A stretch of 45,349 bases of DNA. It comes from JAQTRU01 sp041645555. Lineage in GTDB: Bacteria > Patescibacteriota > Patescibacteriia > Patescibacteriales > JAQTRU01. Positions within the stretch are counted from its first letter, which is position 1. Each line of letters starts with the position of its first letter. Below, piece after piece: positions 21,933-30,890 of this stretch. A model generated the notes under the pieces. It worked only from the letters and a program-made list of their open reading frames with translations, did not search any database and was not told the DNA's origin. Both the position numbers and the translations under genes were made by a program. The stretch lies in NCBI GenBank assembly GCA_041645555.1, contig JBAZPX010000009.1, positions 1 through 45,349 of the forward strand, in the 5' to 3' direction.

Positions 21933-23231
21933 TTAACTGTCATTCCTCCATTCCTCTTCCTGCCTAACCAATAATTCTTTAGCGCGCAAAGGTTCAGCCA
22001 TAATTTCTTTAACGATTTTCTCCATGCGCATGCCCTGCGAACCTTTCACTAATATTAAATCCCCGTGTTCAATTCTTTGCTGGATAAAACGGCCGGCCTC
22101 GGCCACGTCGGTATATTCAAAAATATCATCGCGCGACATTCCAGCTTCCTCAGCGCTCCTAGCTATATCCCGGGACCTTTCCCCGACCGCAATCAGTTTA
22201 TTTATACCGGATTTGGCCGCATAACGGCCGACTTCCTTGTGGCCTTCCTCGCTGTATCTTCCCAGCTCCAGCATATCGCCCAAGACCGCAAATCTTTTGG
22301 CGCCCTTGGCAATAGGAATCTTAATAACAATATCCAGGGCGGACATAACTGACGTCGGCGAAGAATTATAAGTATCATCAATAACCAAGGTATGCTTTAT
22401 GCCGTCAATTAAATTCATCCGGCCGTTCGGAGAATCAAATTCGCGCATCGCTTTAGAAATCTCCACTAAATTCATTCCCATAGTAATGCCGACCGCGGCC
22501 GCGGCTAAAGCGGCGTAAATAGAATTATAGCCAATTACCTGCGGCAATAATACCGGCACGAATGAGCCGTTATAATTCAATTTAAAGCTTATGCCCAATA
22601 GGTTATCAACTTCTTTGGTTTTTTCAAAACTAAAAACTAATTCCTGCGCCCGGACCGTCGCCCCTTCTTTAAAACCATAAGACAGCACTTTAACTTTGCT
22701 TTTTTCAGCCAGCTGTCTTGCAAGCTCGTCGTCAAAATTGAGAATCGCCCAGCCGCCCGGCTTTAAATTTTCAACCAGCAGGCCCTTTTCTTTTTGGATT
22801 TCTTTTACATCCTCAAAAAATTCCTCGTGCGAATGGCTGATTAAAGTCACTATCCCAATATCACATTTAGCGATACTAGTTAGATATTTCATATCGCCCG
22901 GCCGGTCCACGCCCATTTCCAAAACCAAAATTTTCGGATAATTTTTATCTCTAAATAAAATTAAACCCAAGGCCTTGAAAAAAACTCCGATCCAGCCAAA
23001 AACAGACTTTCCCGGCGAGTCTGAGCCGATAATTGTCAAAGGCAGGCCGATTTCATTGTTATAATTCTTTATATTGCGCCGGACATTGAATTTAGTTTTT
23101 AGCACGGTAAAAACCGCTTCCTTCGTGCTGGTTTTCCCCACACTGCCGGTAATGCCAATAATTTTCGGCTTGTATTTAGCTAAAATCATTTTAGCCAAAA
23201 TCTTTAATTTTAATCGGACTAGTTTGCGCAT
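21933..23231 (-). CDS. murF: UDP-MurNAc-tripeptide--D-Ala-D-Ala ligase (MurF)
   Basis: It adds D-Ala-D-Ala to the peptidoglycan precursor in the cytoplasm, using ATP. Visible: P-loop ITGSVGKTST (27-36), NYNNEIGLPLTI typical of MurF, the VTLISHSHEEFF region, DDTYNSSPTS and the C-terminal domain ending in VKGSQGMRMEKIVKEI. The 432-aa length is typical. It is the last gene of the minus-strand dcw cluster. No SD. Confidence 0.95.
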   Translation of the reverse strand: MRKLVRLKLKILAKMILAKYKPKIIGITGSVGKTSTKEAVFTVLKTKFNVRRNIKNYNNEIGLPLTIIGSDSPGKSVFGWIGVFFKALGLILFRDKNYPKILVLEMGVDRPGDMKYLTSIAKCDIGIVTLISHSHEEFFEDVKEIQKEKGLLVENLKPGGWAILNFDDELARQLAEKSKVKVLSYGFKEGATVRAQELVFSFEKTKEVDNLLGISFKLNYNGSFVPVLLPQVIGYNSIYAALAAAAVGITMGMNLVEISKAMREFDSPNGRMNLIDGIKHTLVIDDTYNSSPTSVMSALDIVIKIPIAKGAKRFAVLGDMLELGRYSEEGHKEVGRYAAKSGINKLIAVGERSRDIARSAEEAGMSRDDIFEYTDVAEAGRFIQQRIEHGDLILVKGSQGMRMEKIVKEIMAEPLRAKELLVRQEEEWRNDS

Positions 23232-23327
23232 ATTTTAAAAAATTTTTAATTTTATAATTTTATAATTTTTAAACAATCTCTACTAAGTTCTTAATCGCGA
23301 GAATCTCAATAATCCTAAGAATCCCAT

Positions 23328-25436
23328 TTAATCTCTAGCCTTGGGTACCTGATAATATTGTAGCAGAAATTCAGCAATTTCGCCAAATAAAGGCGCGGCC
23401 GAAGACTCGGCCCAGGAAACGTCGCGCGGATGGTCAATGCGCACCAGCATAACAAATTGCGGGTCATCAGCCGGGGCAAAGCCGGCAAAAGAACCGATAT
23501 TGACGCCGGACTGATAGCCCGGGCCATCTTTTCTGGGAACTTGGGCGGTCCCGGTTTTGCCAGCGACATAATAACCCTTAACTCCGGCTTTTTTACCATG
23601 GCCTTCTTCCACGACATTCACCAACATGCCGCCCAATAAAGTCGCGGCTTTCTCAGAAATTACTCTCCTTAATTCCTTTGGTTGGGTTATTTCCTTTGTC
23701 CCGTCCGGATGGTCAATTTCTTTTACGATATAAGGTTTCATTAAAATTCCGCCGTTGGCAATAGCGGCGTAAGCGCTTACCAGCTGAATGGGAGTGACGC
23801 TTATGCCCTGGCCGAAAGAAGCTACGGCCGAATCAATCGGTTTTATTTTAGCCGCGGTTAAATTCCTAATATCCCCCGAACCTTCCCCTAATAGCTCTAT
23901 GCCGGTATTTTCTCCAAAACCGAAATTCTTTACATAACCGGCAAAAGTTTCAGCGCCGGCCTGCTGCATGGCGAAAATGGCTCCCGTGTTCAAGGAATTT
24001 TCTAAAACTGAAGTCATATTAACTTCGCCATGCCCGCCGAAAGTATCAAAATCAGAATTTTTTATCGGCTTGGGCCAGCCCGCAATCATAATCTGGCCCT
24101 CATCTTTATAAGTAGTTTCGGGAGTAACTTTACCCTGGTCTAAGGCCGCCGCCATGGTTATGGGCTTAAAGACCGAGCCGGGCTCATATTGCGCGAAAAC
24201 TGCGGGGTTATTAAAAACCTTTATATCTTCAACCTGGTCATAATTATTGGGATCAAAATCCGGAGAGGAACACATGGCTATTACGGCTCCGGTTTTCGGG
24301 TTCATAACAATAATACTGCCTCCGTCCGCCCTGTGCCGAAGAACGGCTTCGTTTAATTTTTGGCAGACTCTAAACTGGACTGAACGGTTAATAGTTAAAA
24401 TTAAATCACTGCCGGCTATGGGTTTTTTATATTCTCTGTCATTAACAATAATTACGTCTTTTCCCGCCCCCCGTTCCGCTTTGATTGAGCCGTACTGGCC
24501 GAAAAGCTCTTCGTTAAAAAAACCTTCCAGGCCGTACTCGCCCTTCGGCTCCTCTTTCGCGTAGCTGGTGAATCCCAGGATATGGGACCCGATATTGCCT
24601 TCAGGATAAAAACGGTAAGCATTCATCGTATAAGACAGGCCGGGAAATTTCGCTTCCCTCGGCTTGCCGTTTTCATCTTTATCCGCATTATTAAGGATAA
24701 TCCCGTTTTTTATTTCCAAATCCGGCGCTTCGGTTTTCTTCTCCTCGGTGCTTAAAATAAGGGAGTAAAGTTTTTTCAAGGTTTCTTCATCAACTTTTTT
24801 CTCAATCGGCTCATAGGGATCATTTTTCTTCGCCAAAACGGCCAAATAATCCCCTACTGCCTTTTCTTTTCTTAATTTTATCTCCGCCTCTCTTCTTATA
24901 GCTGAAATTTCCTGATATTTTTTATCAGACCTTAACGCTTCCAGACTCGCTTTTACTTCTCCCTCTTTTTTAATTCTTTCTTCTTCCGGAAGATTAAGGC
25001 TGGCGACATATTTTAGTTCGCTGTCAAGTTTTTCTTCCTCTTCTTTTTTTAATAATTCATCCACTTCCTTCTCCACCTTCTCCTGATTAAAAATAATATA
25101 TAATTTTTCCGCTAAAATCTCCGGCTCTTTAACTTCCTTGGGTATGGCATAAACCAAGGCGAAATCTTTATTAGTGGCGAAGGGATATAATTCTTCTTGA
25201 CTCGAGCCCTGCTTGCGGTCGCTTATAAAAATTTTCCCCCGCTCTGGCTTTAATTCGCTGTAAGTTTGGTGCTGGCCGTCGGCCAAAGCGGTATATAAAT
25301 CATATTCCCTCACCTGCAAACCGTATAATTTATATAAAATTGAGCCTCCTAATAAAAAAACAATCGCGATTATTAAATTAAGGCGATTATTTTGGGCAAT
25401 ACTAACTTTTTGTTTTGGCTTTCTCCACAACCTCAT
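23328..25436 (-). CDS. ftsI: Penicillin-binding transpeptidase FtsI/PBP2-like with a charged insert
   Basis: This is the membrane-anchored septal peptidoglycan transpeptidase. A single N-terminal membrane segment covers about residues 20-40. The catalytic motifs are S421-x2-K424 (SVFK), S481-L-N483 and K627-TGT. The N-terminal pedestal domain contains a stretch from about residue 117 to 235 dominated by E and K (for example EKEVDELLKKEEEEKLDSE), probably coiled coil and absent from typical FtsI; it raises the length to 702 aa. It sits between ftsL-like and murF in the dcw cluster, as expected. No SD. Confidence 0.93.
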   Translation of the reverse strand: MRLWRKPKQKVSIAQNNRLNLIIAIVFLLGGSILYKLYGLQVREYDLYTALADGQHQTYSELKPERGKIFISDRKQGSSQEELYPFATNKDFALVYAIPKEVKEPEILAEKLYIIFNQEKVEKEVDELLKKEEEEKLDSELKYVASLNLPEEERIKKEGEVKASLEALRSDKKYQEISAIRREAEIKLRKEKAVGDYLAVLAKKNDPYEPIEKKVDEETLKKLYSLILSTEEKKTEAPDLEIKNGIILNNADKDENGKPREAKFPGLSYTMNAYRFYPEGNIGSHILGFTSYAKEEPKGEYGLEGFFNEELFGQYGSIKAERGAGKDVIIVNDREYKKPIAGSDLILTINRSVQFRVCQKLNEAVLRHRADGGSIIVMNPKTGAVIAMCSSPDFDPNNYDQVEDIKVFNNPAVFAQYEPGSVFKPITMAAALDQGKVTPETTYKDEGQIMIAGWPKPIKNSDFDTFGGHGEVNMTSVLENSLNTGAIFAMQQAGAETFAGYVKNFGFGENTGIELLGEGSGDIRNLTAAKIKPIDSAVASFGQGISVTPIQLVSAYAAIANGGILMKPYIVKEIDHPDGTKEITQPKELRRVISEKAATLLGGMLVNVVEEGHGKKAGVKGYYVAGKTGTAQVPRKDGPGYQSGVNIGSFAGFAPADDPQFVMLVRIDHPRDVSWAESSAAPLFGEIAEFLLQYYQVPKARD

Positions 25437-25451
25437 AAGAATTGGGGTTAA

Positions 25452-25802
25452 CTATTTTTTGGCGACAATGCCGCTTTGGACCGTTATATAATCAATTTCT
25501 CCGGCGACCACCATTTTTAATTCCTTGGCCCGTTCGCTTAAATTATTATAAGACTCTAAACCGGTTACCTTTAACCCCAAAACGGCGTTTTCTTCCGCGA
25601 GGAGGTTGATTTTATTTTTCTCTTCCTGCAGTTTAAAGCCCTTGACGGTCAAATCGTTAATCCCGGTCAGATAATAGACGCCGGCGGCCACAATAACAAC
25701 AAACAAAAATTTATTTAGGTTTTTAAAATTAAATACTATTTTTCTGCATCTTTCTCCAATTGATTTTTCACAGAATTCTTTTTTTGTGTTTGTGTTTGTC
25801 AT
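25452..25802 (-). CDS. FtsL/DivIC-like septum protein
   Basis: A 116-aa bitopic protein: a cytoplasmic N-terminus of about 35 residues, one membrane segment (about 33-50, FLFVVIVAAGVYYLTG) and an extracytoplasmic coiled coil (KLQEEKNKINLLAEENAVLGLK). Position between rsmH and ftsI is where FtsL lies in other bacteria. Sequence conservation in FtsL is poor, so the call rests on layout and position. No SD. Confidence 0.75.
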   Translation of the reverse strand: MTNTNTKKEFCEKSIGERCRKIVFNFKNLNKFLFVVIVAAGVYYLTGINDLTVKGFKLQEEKNKINLLAEENAVLGLKVTGLESYNNLSERAKELKMVVAGEIDYITVQSGIVAKK

Positions 25803-25830
25803 TTTATTTTTTATAAATTACAAAATTCGT

Positions 25831-26784
25831 TTAAATTTTTTCCGCTACCCTTAAGCAGGCGCTTCTTGACCTGGGATTTCCGGCAATCTCCTTTTCGCCC
25901 GGCTTTATAACTTTTTTCGTCAGTATTTTCAGGCTGGCTTTATGCCCGCATTGGCAAATTGGAAAATTGGGCGGGCAAAGGCAATCTTTGGCTTCCTGCC
26001 TGAAAAAATTCTTTACAATCCTGTCTTCTAAGCTATGGAAAGAAACGATTACCAGCCGGCCGCCGCTGGCCAGTAAGTTAACGGCTGTTGGCAGAACCTC
26101 CCTCAAATTATTTAATTCATCGTTAGTGGCGATCCGCAAAGCCTGGAAAGTCCTGGTGGCCGGATGGATTCTGGCGTTTTGATATTTTCTAGGTACGGCT
26201 CCGGCGATAATTTCCGTTAATTCGCCCGTCGTTTTAATTTTTGTTTCTCTTCTTCTTATCGCTATAGCCCGGGCAATATTTTTAGCGAATTTCTCTTCGC
26301 CATATTCCCGGATAATTTTTTCTAAATCCGCTTCCGGCCAATTATTTATTATTTCGTCAGTCTTGTTTCCCGCCGAAGAACCGAAAGCCATATTCAGCGG
26401 GGCATCCAGCTTGAAAGAAAATCCCCTATTCCCGTCTTCGAGTTGAGCTGATGATAAACCCAAATCAAATACAATCCCGCTAAACTGATTCGTTTGGCCT
26501 TCTTTCTCGAAATATTTCTTGATAATTTTTGGCAAGTCTTTGAAATTCTCATTTGCTAAAATTATATTATTTAATTTTAGGCCGGAAATTAAACGCCGAG
26601 CGTTGGCTATCGCCATCTCATCAAGGTCGATCGCCAGTACCCTGCCCGCCTCTCCCACCTTCTTGGCAATTTCAATTGTGTACCCCGCTCCGCCTAAAGT
26701 GCAATCAATAAAAAATTGTCCTGTCCTCGGACGCAAATATTCTATAACCTCCTTTAACATTACTGGCGTGTGTTTATATTCCAT
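25831..26784 (-). CDS. rsmH: 16S rRNA C1402 N4-methyltransferase (RsmH/MraW)
   Basis: It methylates C1402 of 16S rRNA. Seen: the start HTPVMLKEVI (5-14), the SAM motif DCTLGGAGYT (27-36), GIVFDLGLSSAQLED, FSFK and the C-terminal segment SFHSLEDRIVKNFF. The 317-aa length is normal. A gap of about 200 bases with AT-rich and palindromic sequence (CTCGGGCCCGAG near 26816) separates it from mraZ, but no promoter or terminator stands out there. Confidence 0.97.
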   Translation of the reverse strand: MEYKHTPVMLKEVIEYLRPRTGQFFIDCTLGGAGYTIEIAKKVGEAGRVLAIDLDEMAIANARRLISGLKLNNIILANENFKDLPKIIKKYFEKEGQTNQFSGIVFDLGLSSAQLEDGNRGFSFKLDAPLNMAFGSSAGNKTDEIINNWPEADLEKIIREYGEEKFAKNIARAIAIRRRETKIKTTGELTEIIAGAVPRKYQNARIHPATRTFQALRIATNDELNNLREVLPTAVNLLASGGRLVIVSFHSLEDRIVKNFFRQEAKDCLCPPNFPICQCGHKASLKILTKKVIKPGEKEIAGNPRSRSACLRVAEKI

Positions 26785-26980
26785 CGCTTTCTTTGTGTGG
26801 TCTATAAAACCAATGCTCGGGCCCGAGAAAAAATTATTCTTCGTAGCTGCCGGCTATCAACCAAGGGCGCCCGGATAATTTTTATTTTAATATTGCCACC
26901 GGCATTTCCTAGGCCTTGGCACTCTATTTTTTTTGTCATATTTTTGTTTTTATTTTTGTGTTAATTGTCAATTGTTAATA

Positions 26981-27412
26981 CTAAACACCAAGTTCGCCCA
27001 AAGTTTCCGCAATGTCGCTGCTCTGCTTTTCCGTCCCGCTCTTATATTTATTCCAAATCGCTTCGTCCCAGATTTCTAAACGGTCATAGAGCCCGGCAAT
27101 AATTGATTTTCTTTTTAGGCCGGCGAATTTCCTTAAATAACTCGGCAAAGTAATTCTTCCCTGGTTATCAAATTCAACGTCCATAGCGCCAGCGAGCATC
27201 AAACGGGAAAAAGCTCTGGCCCTGGCCTGGCTTATGGGCAGGTTAGCTAATTTAGCCGCCAAGACTTCCCACTCTTTTTTCGGATACAAAAAAAGGCAGT
27301 TGTCTAATCCCTTAGTTACAACCGCTCCGCCTTTAAGCAAAATTCTAAATTTAGCCGGGACAGCCAGTCTCCCCTTGCCGTCCAGGCTATGTTGGTATTC
27401 CCCTATGAACAT
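26981..27412 (-). CDS. mraZ: Transcriptional regulator MraZ
   Basis: MraZ is a DNA-binding protein that heads and regulates the dcw cluster, using two SpoVT/AbrB-like swapped-hairpin domains. The N-terminal repeat starts FIGEYQHSLDGKGRLAVPAKF (residues 2-22) and the second contains MDVEFDNQGRITLPSYLRKFAG. The 143-aa length is normal. A consensus promoter (27740-27768) and a leader of about 320 bases precede it; GTG-rich repeats overlapping that promoter look like its own binding sites. Confidence 0.97.
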   Translation of the reverse strand: MFIGEYQHSLDGKGRLAVPAKFRILLKGGAVVTKGLDNCLFLYPKKEWEVLAAKLANLPISQARARAFSRLMLAGAMDVEFDNQGRITLPSYLRKFAGLKRKSIIAGLYDRLEIWDEAIWNKYKSGTEKQSSDIAETLGELGV

Positions 27413-27733
27413 TTCAAGAACGAATAATTAATTAGGGATAAGGAGAAGTCTGATAATCTCCCAACAAGGTTAAGATTTATCAGACCCCTTCTTTGCCTTA
27501 ATTTAATAAAGATTGCCTCGATGGGCCCGAGGCGAGGCCATCCCCATGCCCTGGCTAAGCCAGGAATTTACGGTTGGCGCTTAGTATCTTGGCCAACCAA
27601 TTTAGTTTTTTGTTTTTATTTTTAAAAAACTTATGGATTTGATTTAATTCGCATGTGCCGCATTTGTAGTGCGGCTTTTTCCCGAATGGAAAAATAACAT
27701 CATTCACCTCTATTCCCCACTTTTCACCTTTAT
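27413..27733 (-). promoter_or_regulatory. mraZ 5' leader with several hairpins
   Basis: In transcript order the leader contains TTTTTCC/GGAAAAA, GCCGCA-CTACAAA-TGCGGC, GGTTGGC...GCCAACC, CCTGGC-TTA-GCCAGG, GCCTCG...CGAGGC and a 12-bp stem GTCTGATA with ATCT...AGAT inside, closed by TATCAGAC, ending 30 bases before the mraZ ATG. No reading frame of note lies in it. It may regulate the dcw operon, or some of the hairpins may be inserted palindromes. I do not recognise a known riboswitch. Confidence 0.5.
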
Positions 27734-27757
27734 ACTTTAATTATACTCCACTTTTTG
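27704..27757 (-). promoter_or_regulatory. Candidate MraZ operator repeats
   Basis: On the minus strand, AAAAAGTGGAG and GAAAAGTGGGG lie about 30 bases apart, with AAAGGTGA and AGAGGTGA between and after them. They overlap and follow the -10 box. Known MraZ proteins bind direct repeats with AAAGTG or GTGGG cores, so autoregulation is likely. Confidence 0.6.
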
Positions 27758-27768
27758 CCTAAAGTCAA
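27740..27768 (-). promoter_or_regulatory. Promoter of the mraZ-dcw operon
   Basis: On the minus strand, TTGACT (27763-27768), a 17-base spacer, then TATAAT (27740-27745). Confidence 0.85.
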
Positions 27769-27814
27769 TGATAGGAAAAACCAAATTTTTTTACTAATAT
27801 AAGTAAAATAATTA

Positions 27815-27848
27815 AACAAAAAACCCGCCTTGTTAACAAGTGGGTTTC
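27815..27848 (-). terminator. Terminator of tsaB
   Basis: AAACCC and CTTG pair with CAAG and GGGTTT (27821-27847). On the minus strand a T run follows the hairpin. Confidence 0.8.
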
Positions 27849-27903
27849 TTATCTTATATCTTATAAAGCTAAATAAATGCTTTGCCTATCAACTTTTCAA
27901 CAG

Positions 27904-28296
27904 TTAATGCACAGTCTGAGATTTTTGCTCAGTAATATTGGGATTTTTATTATAAATCGGTTCAATAACATCAAATTGAGAGAACCTTTTGCTTCTAGTC
28001 TTTTTACCCAACCCCCTAACCGGAACCCCCAGGCCGTAGCCTAAAGCGTTGGCAATAACCACCCCGATGCGCAAAGCCGTAAAGCCGGTCTCGGCGCCGC
28101 TTTTGTTCGCTATAACAATCTCGGAAATGGCGGACAGCTTAATTTTCTTTTCAGCCAGCATCTTTTTAATTTCAGGAAGTAATTTTTCCGCCTGGGAATA
28201 CTTTGCCTCAAATTCTTTTTGTACTAAAATCATATTCCCTTCTCTTAAAGCGATTTCTATTTTATTCCCTTTGGTTGTATCAAGATATAAAATCAT
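27904..28296 (-). CDS. tsaB: Short TsaB-like protein (tRNA t6A37 modification)
   Basis: TsaB forms a heterodimer with TsaD for the t6A37 modification of ANN-decoding tRNAs. The N-terminal ASKHA-fold start MILYLDTTKGNKIEIAL, SQAEKLLPEIKKML and the conserved GAETGFTALRIGVVIANALGYGLGVPVRG-type segment are present. The C-terminal domain is nearly absent: the protein ends soon after IEPIYNKNPNIT, giving 130 aa, a reduced form I associate with CPR. The in-frame extension to 28353 (MYSAGFFIYKNYF) is rejected as the start because the family N-terminus is MILYLD. No SD. Confidence 0.8.
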   Translation of the reverse strand: MILYLDTTKGNKIEIALREGNMILVQKEFEAKYSQAEKLLPEIKKMLAEKKIKLSAISEIVIANKSGAETGFTALRIGVVIANALGYGLGVPVRGLGKKTRSKRFSQFDVIEPIYNKNPNITEQKSQTVH

Positions 28297-28336
28297 AATA
28301 TAAGAATAACCCCAAAAATAATTTTTGTAAATAAAG

Positions 28337-28362
28337 AAGCCCGCACTGTACAAGTACGGGCC
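28337..28362 (-). terminator. Terminator of the 28396-29496 gene
   Basis: GCCCG pairs with CGGGC around a TGTACA-centred loop; on the minus strand TTCTTTATTT follows. Confidence 0.75.
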
Positions 28363-28395
28363 CCGTGAATCAAAGAAGCAAACTGCGATCCCTCT

Positions 28396-29496
28396 TCATT
28401 TCAGAAGGATCATTTTTTTTGTCTCCTGGAAAATTCCGCTTGTTACCGTATAGAAATAAACTCCGGCGGAAAAGTGAGAAGCGTCCCAGACGACTGAATG
28501 ATCCCCGGCCGACTGATATCCGTCAACCAAAGTAACGACCTTCTGACCGGAGAGATTAAAGATCTCAACTGCCACATTGCCGGCATGAGGGATACTGAAG
28601 TTGACGGTCGTAACCGGGTTGAAGGGATTGGGATAATTCTGGGAAAGAGAGAAACGAAGAGGCGCTCCTTCGTTCTCAGCCACAATAGTGGCTTCCTCTT
28701 TCACAGTAAACTTCGTATTCGTCAAAAATTCCCATCCTCCTCCCTCTTTTTCCAGATAAGTCATGAATTCCCATTTGCCCGAGCGAATATTTTCCTGGCG
28801 GGGACTAAAATAAGAATAGTCCCAGCCAAAACCAACTTCTTTCCAGTCGGTCTCATACTCTCCCCAGTACTGGTCATTCCGAAATTCCACCACCCCGAAC
28901 CGATGCTTGATATAGACATTTTTCAGTTCCACCAGAACGTAGACAGTATCACCGACCGTAAAAACTGAATCAGCTCCGACCGGAATTTTACTGAATTTTT
29001 CCGGACCGTCAGCAATGCTGCGGCAAGCAACGGCGCCGGTAAATTCATAGGGCGGATCGGTTCTGGAAACCTTGAAGTTCACTACAGCTATTTCCTCGAA
29101 GACACCATACCTGTCCCCGAAATAAATAGCGAACGTCCATCGGCCTGGCCTGGCCTCAAGCTGGGAAGGAATGAAATATGAATACTCCCAGACCCATTTC
29201 TCTTCCGGATTTTTCCAGTCCGTGGTGTATTCGCCATAGCTGACGCCATTTAGAAATTTCTTCACGTGAAACTTGTGTTTGCCCACGACGTTTTTCAGTT
29301 CCACCAGAACGTAAACGTCATCACCTTGTGTGAATGTTGTGTCAGGCTCAACCGGCGCCTTGCTGTACTGGACTCCGCCGTCCGCCACGCCCAGACAGGG
29401 AGTAGCAAAGGAAAAAACGTAAAGCGGGGTTGCACTGGCGAAAACATTGGCTGACAAAATCAGCCCGATCACGAAGAAAAAAGCGATCTTTTTCAT
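28396..29496 (-). CDS. Secreted two-repeat protein with a type IX secretion (T9SS) sorting domain
   Basis: The 366-aa protein has a signal peptide (1-20), two homologous ~115-residue beta-rich domains (about 33-146 and 157-266, sharing DDVYVLVELKNV/DTVYVLVELKNV and WEYSYF/WDYSYF), and a C-terminal domain of ~85 residues beginning SLSQNYPNPFNPVT and ending TSG...ETKKMILLK. That C-terminus is the type A T9SS sorting domain, which in Bacteroidota and relatives directs export across the outer membrane. A CPR cell is not expected to have T9SS or an outer membrane, so the domain is out of place here. A GGAGG SD precedes the ATG. Transfer from a diderm donor is the simplest reading. Confidence 0.82.
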   Translation of the reverse strand: MKKIAFFFVIGLILSANVFASATPLYVFSFATPCLGVADGGVQYSKAPVEPDTTFTQGDDVYVLVELKNVVGKHKFHVKKFLNGVSYGEYTTDWKNPEEKWVWEYSYFIPSQLEARPGRWTFAIYFGDRYGVFEEIAVVNFKVSRTDPPYEFTGAVACRSIADGPEKFSKIPVGADSVFTVGDTVYVLVELKNVYIKHRFGVVEFRNDQYWGEYETDWKEVGFGWDYSYFSPRQENIRSGKWEFMTYLEKEGGGWEFLTNTKFTVKEEATIVAENEGAPLRFSLSQNYPNPFNPVTTVNFSIPHAGNVAVEIFNLSGQKVVTLVDGYQSAGDHSVVWDASHFSAGVYFYTVTSGIFQETKKMILLK

Positions 29497-29555
29497 GGCT
29501 CTGCCTCCATTTCCTTGTTCAATTTTGAAGGATCAACTTCCTCCTTAGGAACTAC

Positions 29556-30890
29556 CTACTTTATAATAAAACTAGTCTGATAATTTAATTTTGAATCCTG
29601 GCCATTAGCGGAAATAAGTACCACGCCGCTTTTTTCCGGAACCTTTATGGTTACTTCCGCGGCGCCATAATTATTAACCTTAACCGCTTGCTCTATATTT
29701 CCTAATTTCACCCCTACCGTTTCATTGGGCCAGAAACCGAATATTTTTATATTTAAATTCTCCCCGGACAAAGCCCAATACTTTCCTAAAACTATCTTTA
29801 AACCTTTCTCTTCCGGCTCGTCTGGCAAAGGTTTGTAAATATATTGGTCCAGCAAATTCAATTTACTATCTAAAAGCAAAATTGAAGATTTATTTAAAAT
29901 CGCCGTTCGCCCGTCCTCGCTTATGGCTGCGCCCGCGGCCCAGGAATCATGGCCATAAAGGTTAGTGGGAGCGGAAAAGAAAAATTTCTCTTTTTTTAAA
30001 TTCTCGCCTAATTCAGTCAAGCCAAAACCATTGGTATAAAAAACTTTGTCTCCCGAAACGTTGGCGCTATAACTATAATTAAGGCCCGGCTTAACCGAAT
30101 TATAATACTCGCTCGCAACCTTATAATTTACGCCTATCTTTACTAAGCTATTATCCGAAGGGAAATAAACATTGCCGGCTGAATCAACGGCCGGCCGCCT
30201 CTGGATATTTTCTTTATTGCTTAGTTTATATTCGCCCATCAAGACGCCGCTGGCTATATTAAAAATTAATCCTTTATCATAAAAACCCTTATCCTTGATA
30301 ATAACCGCTAAAATATTTCCTTTGGCTGCTAAGCCGTAGCTCGGCTCCATGGTGTAAATTTTATTATCAATAACCGCCAAAGTGTCTCTGTCAAAAGTTC
30401 TCACTCCCCCATTGCCGGCCGTGAAAAGATATTGGCTGCTGCCGGCCAAAGATTTCATATAGCCGATTTTATATTTGCCTTTGCCGCGCCACTGGTAAAA
30501 ATCGCGCTTAACCTCTATCCGGGGCGCAAGCGGATTGCTTACATTATATTTAATTAAATATTGCCCGGTTAAAACCGCTAAAAGTGTTTTAGCGCCCTCC
30601 TGCCACGAAAATAAATCATTTACGCTTTCCAGGCCGTAAATTCCATTAACTTTGGTTAATTTACCGCCCGGGGTGATTTCTAAAATCTCAACCGAAGCCC
30701 CGTTGCTGGCCGCCAGATAATTCTTATTGCCAGCACTAAACATCTCCCCTCGCCTGTATTCTTTATTTATTTGAGCAAGACTCTCCGGGATGAATAATCC
30801 GCTCGTGGCAAAGATAACCAAAACTGACAAAATTATAAGAAATGACTTGTTTTTCACCCCGTTAGAAATTTTGTTATTCTTTTTCTCCAT
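29556..30890 (-). CDS. Secreted beta-propeller-like protein with a repeat-derived N-terminus
   Basis: The 444-aa protein has an N-terminal membrane/signal segment (about 17-39, FLIILSVLVIFATSGLFIPESLA), a body rich in short beta strands with WD/NHL-like spacing (LAASNGASVEILEI, LLAVLTGQYLIKYNV, LAVIIKDKGFY) and a C-terminal Ig-like segment (about 360-444). Residues 1-13 (MEKKNNKISNGVK) come from a ~110-bp repeat that also starts the 33881-34927 gene. No other plausible start codon lies between the repeat and the signal segment. The ligand is unknown. It is minus strand, 59 bases before the T9SS-domain gene. No SD. Confidence 0.75.
   Translation of the reverse strand: MEKKNNKISNGVKNKSFLIILSVLVIFATSGLFIPESLAQINKEYRRGEMFSAGNKNYLAASNGASVEILEITPGGKLTKVNGIYGLESVNDLFSWQEGAKTLLAVLTGQYLIKYNVSNPLAPRIEVKRDFYQWRGKGKYKIGYMKSLAGSSQYLFTAGNGGVRTFDRDTLAVIDNKIYTMEPSYGLAAKGNILAVIIKDKGFYDKGLIFNIASGVLMGEYKLSNKENIQRRPAVDSAGNVYFPSDNSLVKIGVNYKVASEYYNSVKPGLNYSYSANVSGDKVFYTNGFGLTELGENLKKEKFFFSAPTNLYGHDSWAAGAAISEDGRTAILNKSSILLLDSKLNLLDQYIYKPLPDEPEEKGLKIVLGKYWALSGENLNIKIFGFWPNETVGVKLGNIEQAVKVNNYGAAEVTIKVPEKSGVVLISANGQDSKLNYQTSFIIK

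Noticed and set aside
27413..27733. Known riboswitch upstream of mraZ
   Set aside because: None of the hairpins matches a riboswitch core that I know; some may be dispersed palindromes.
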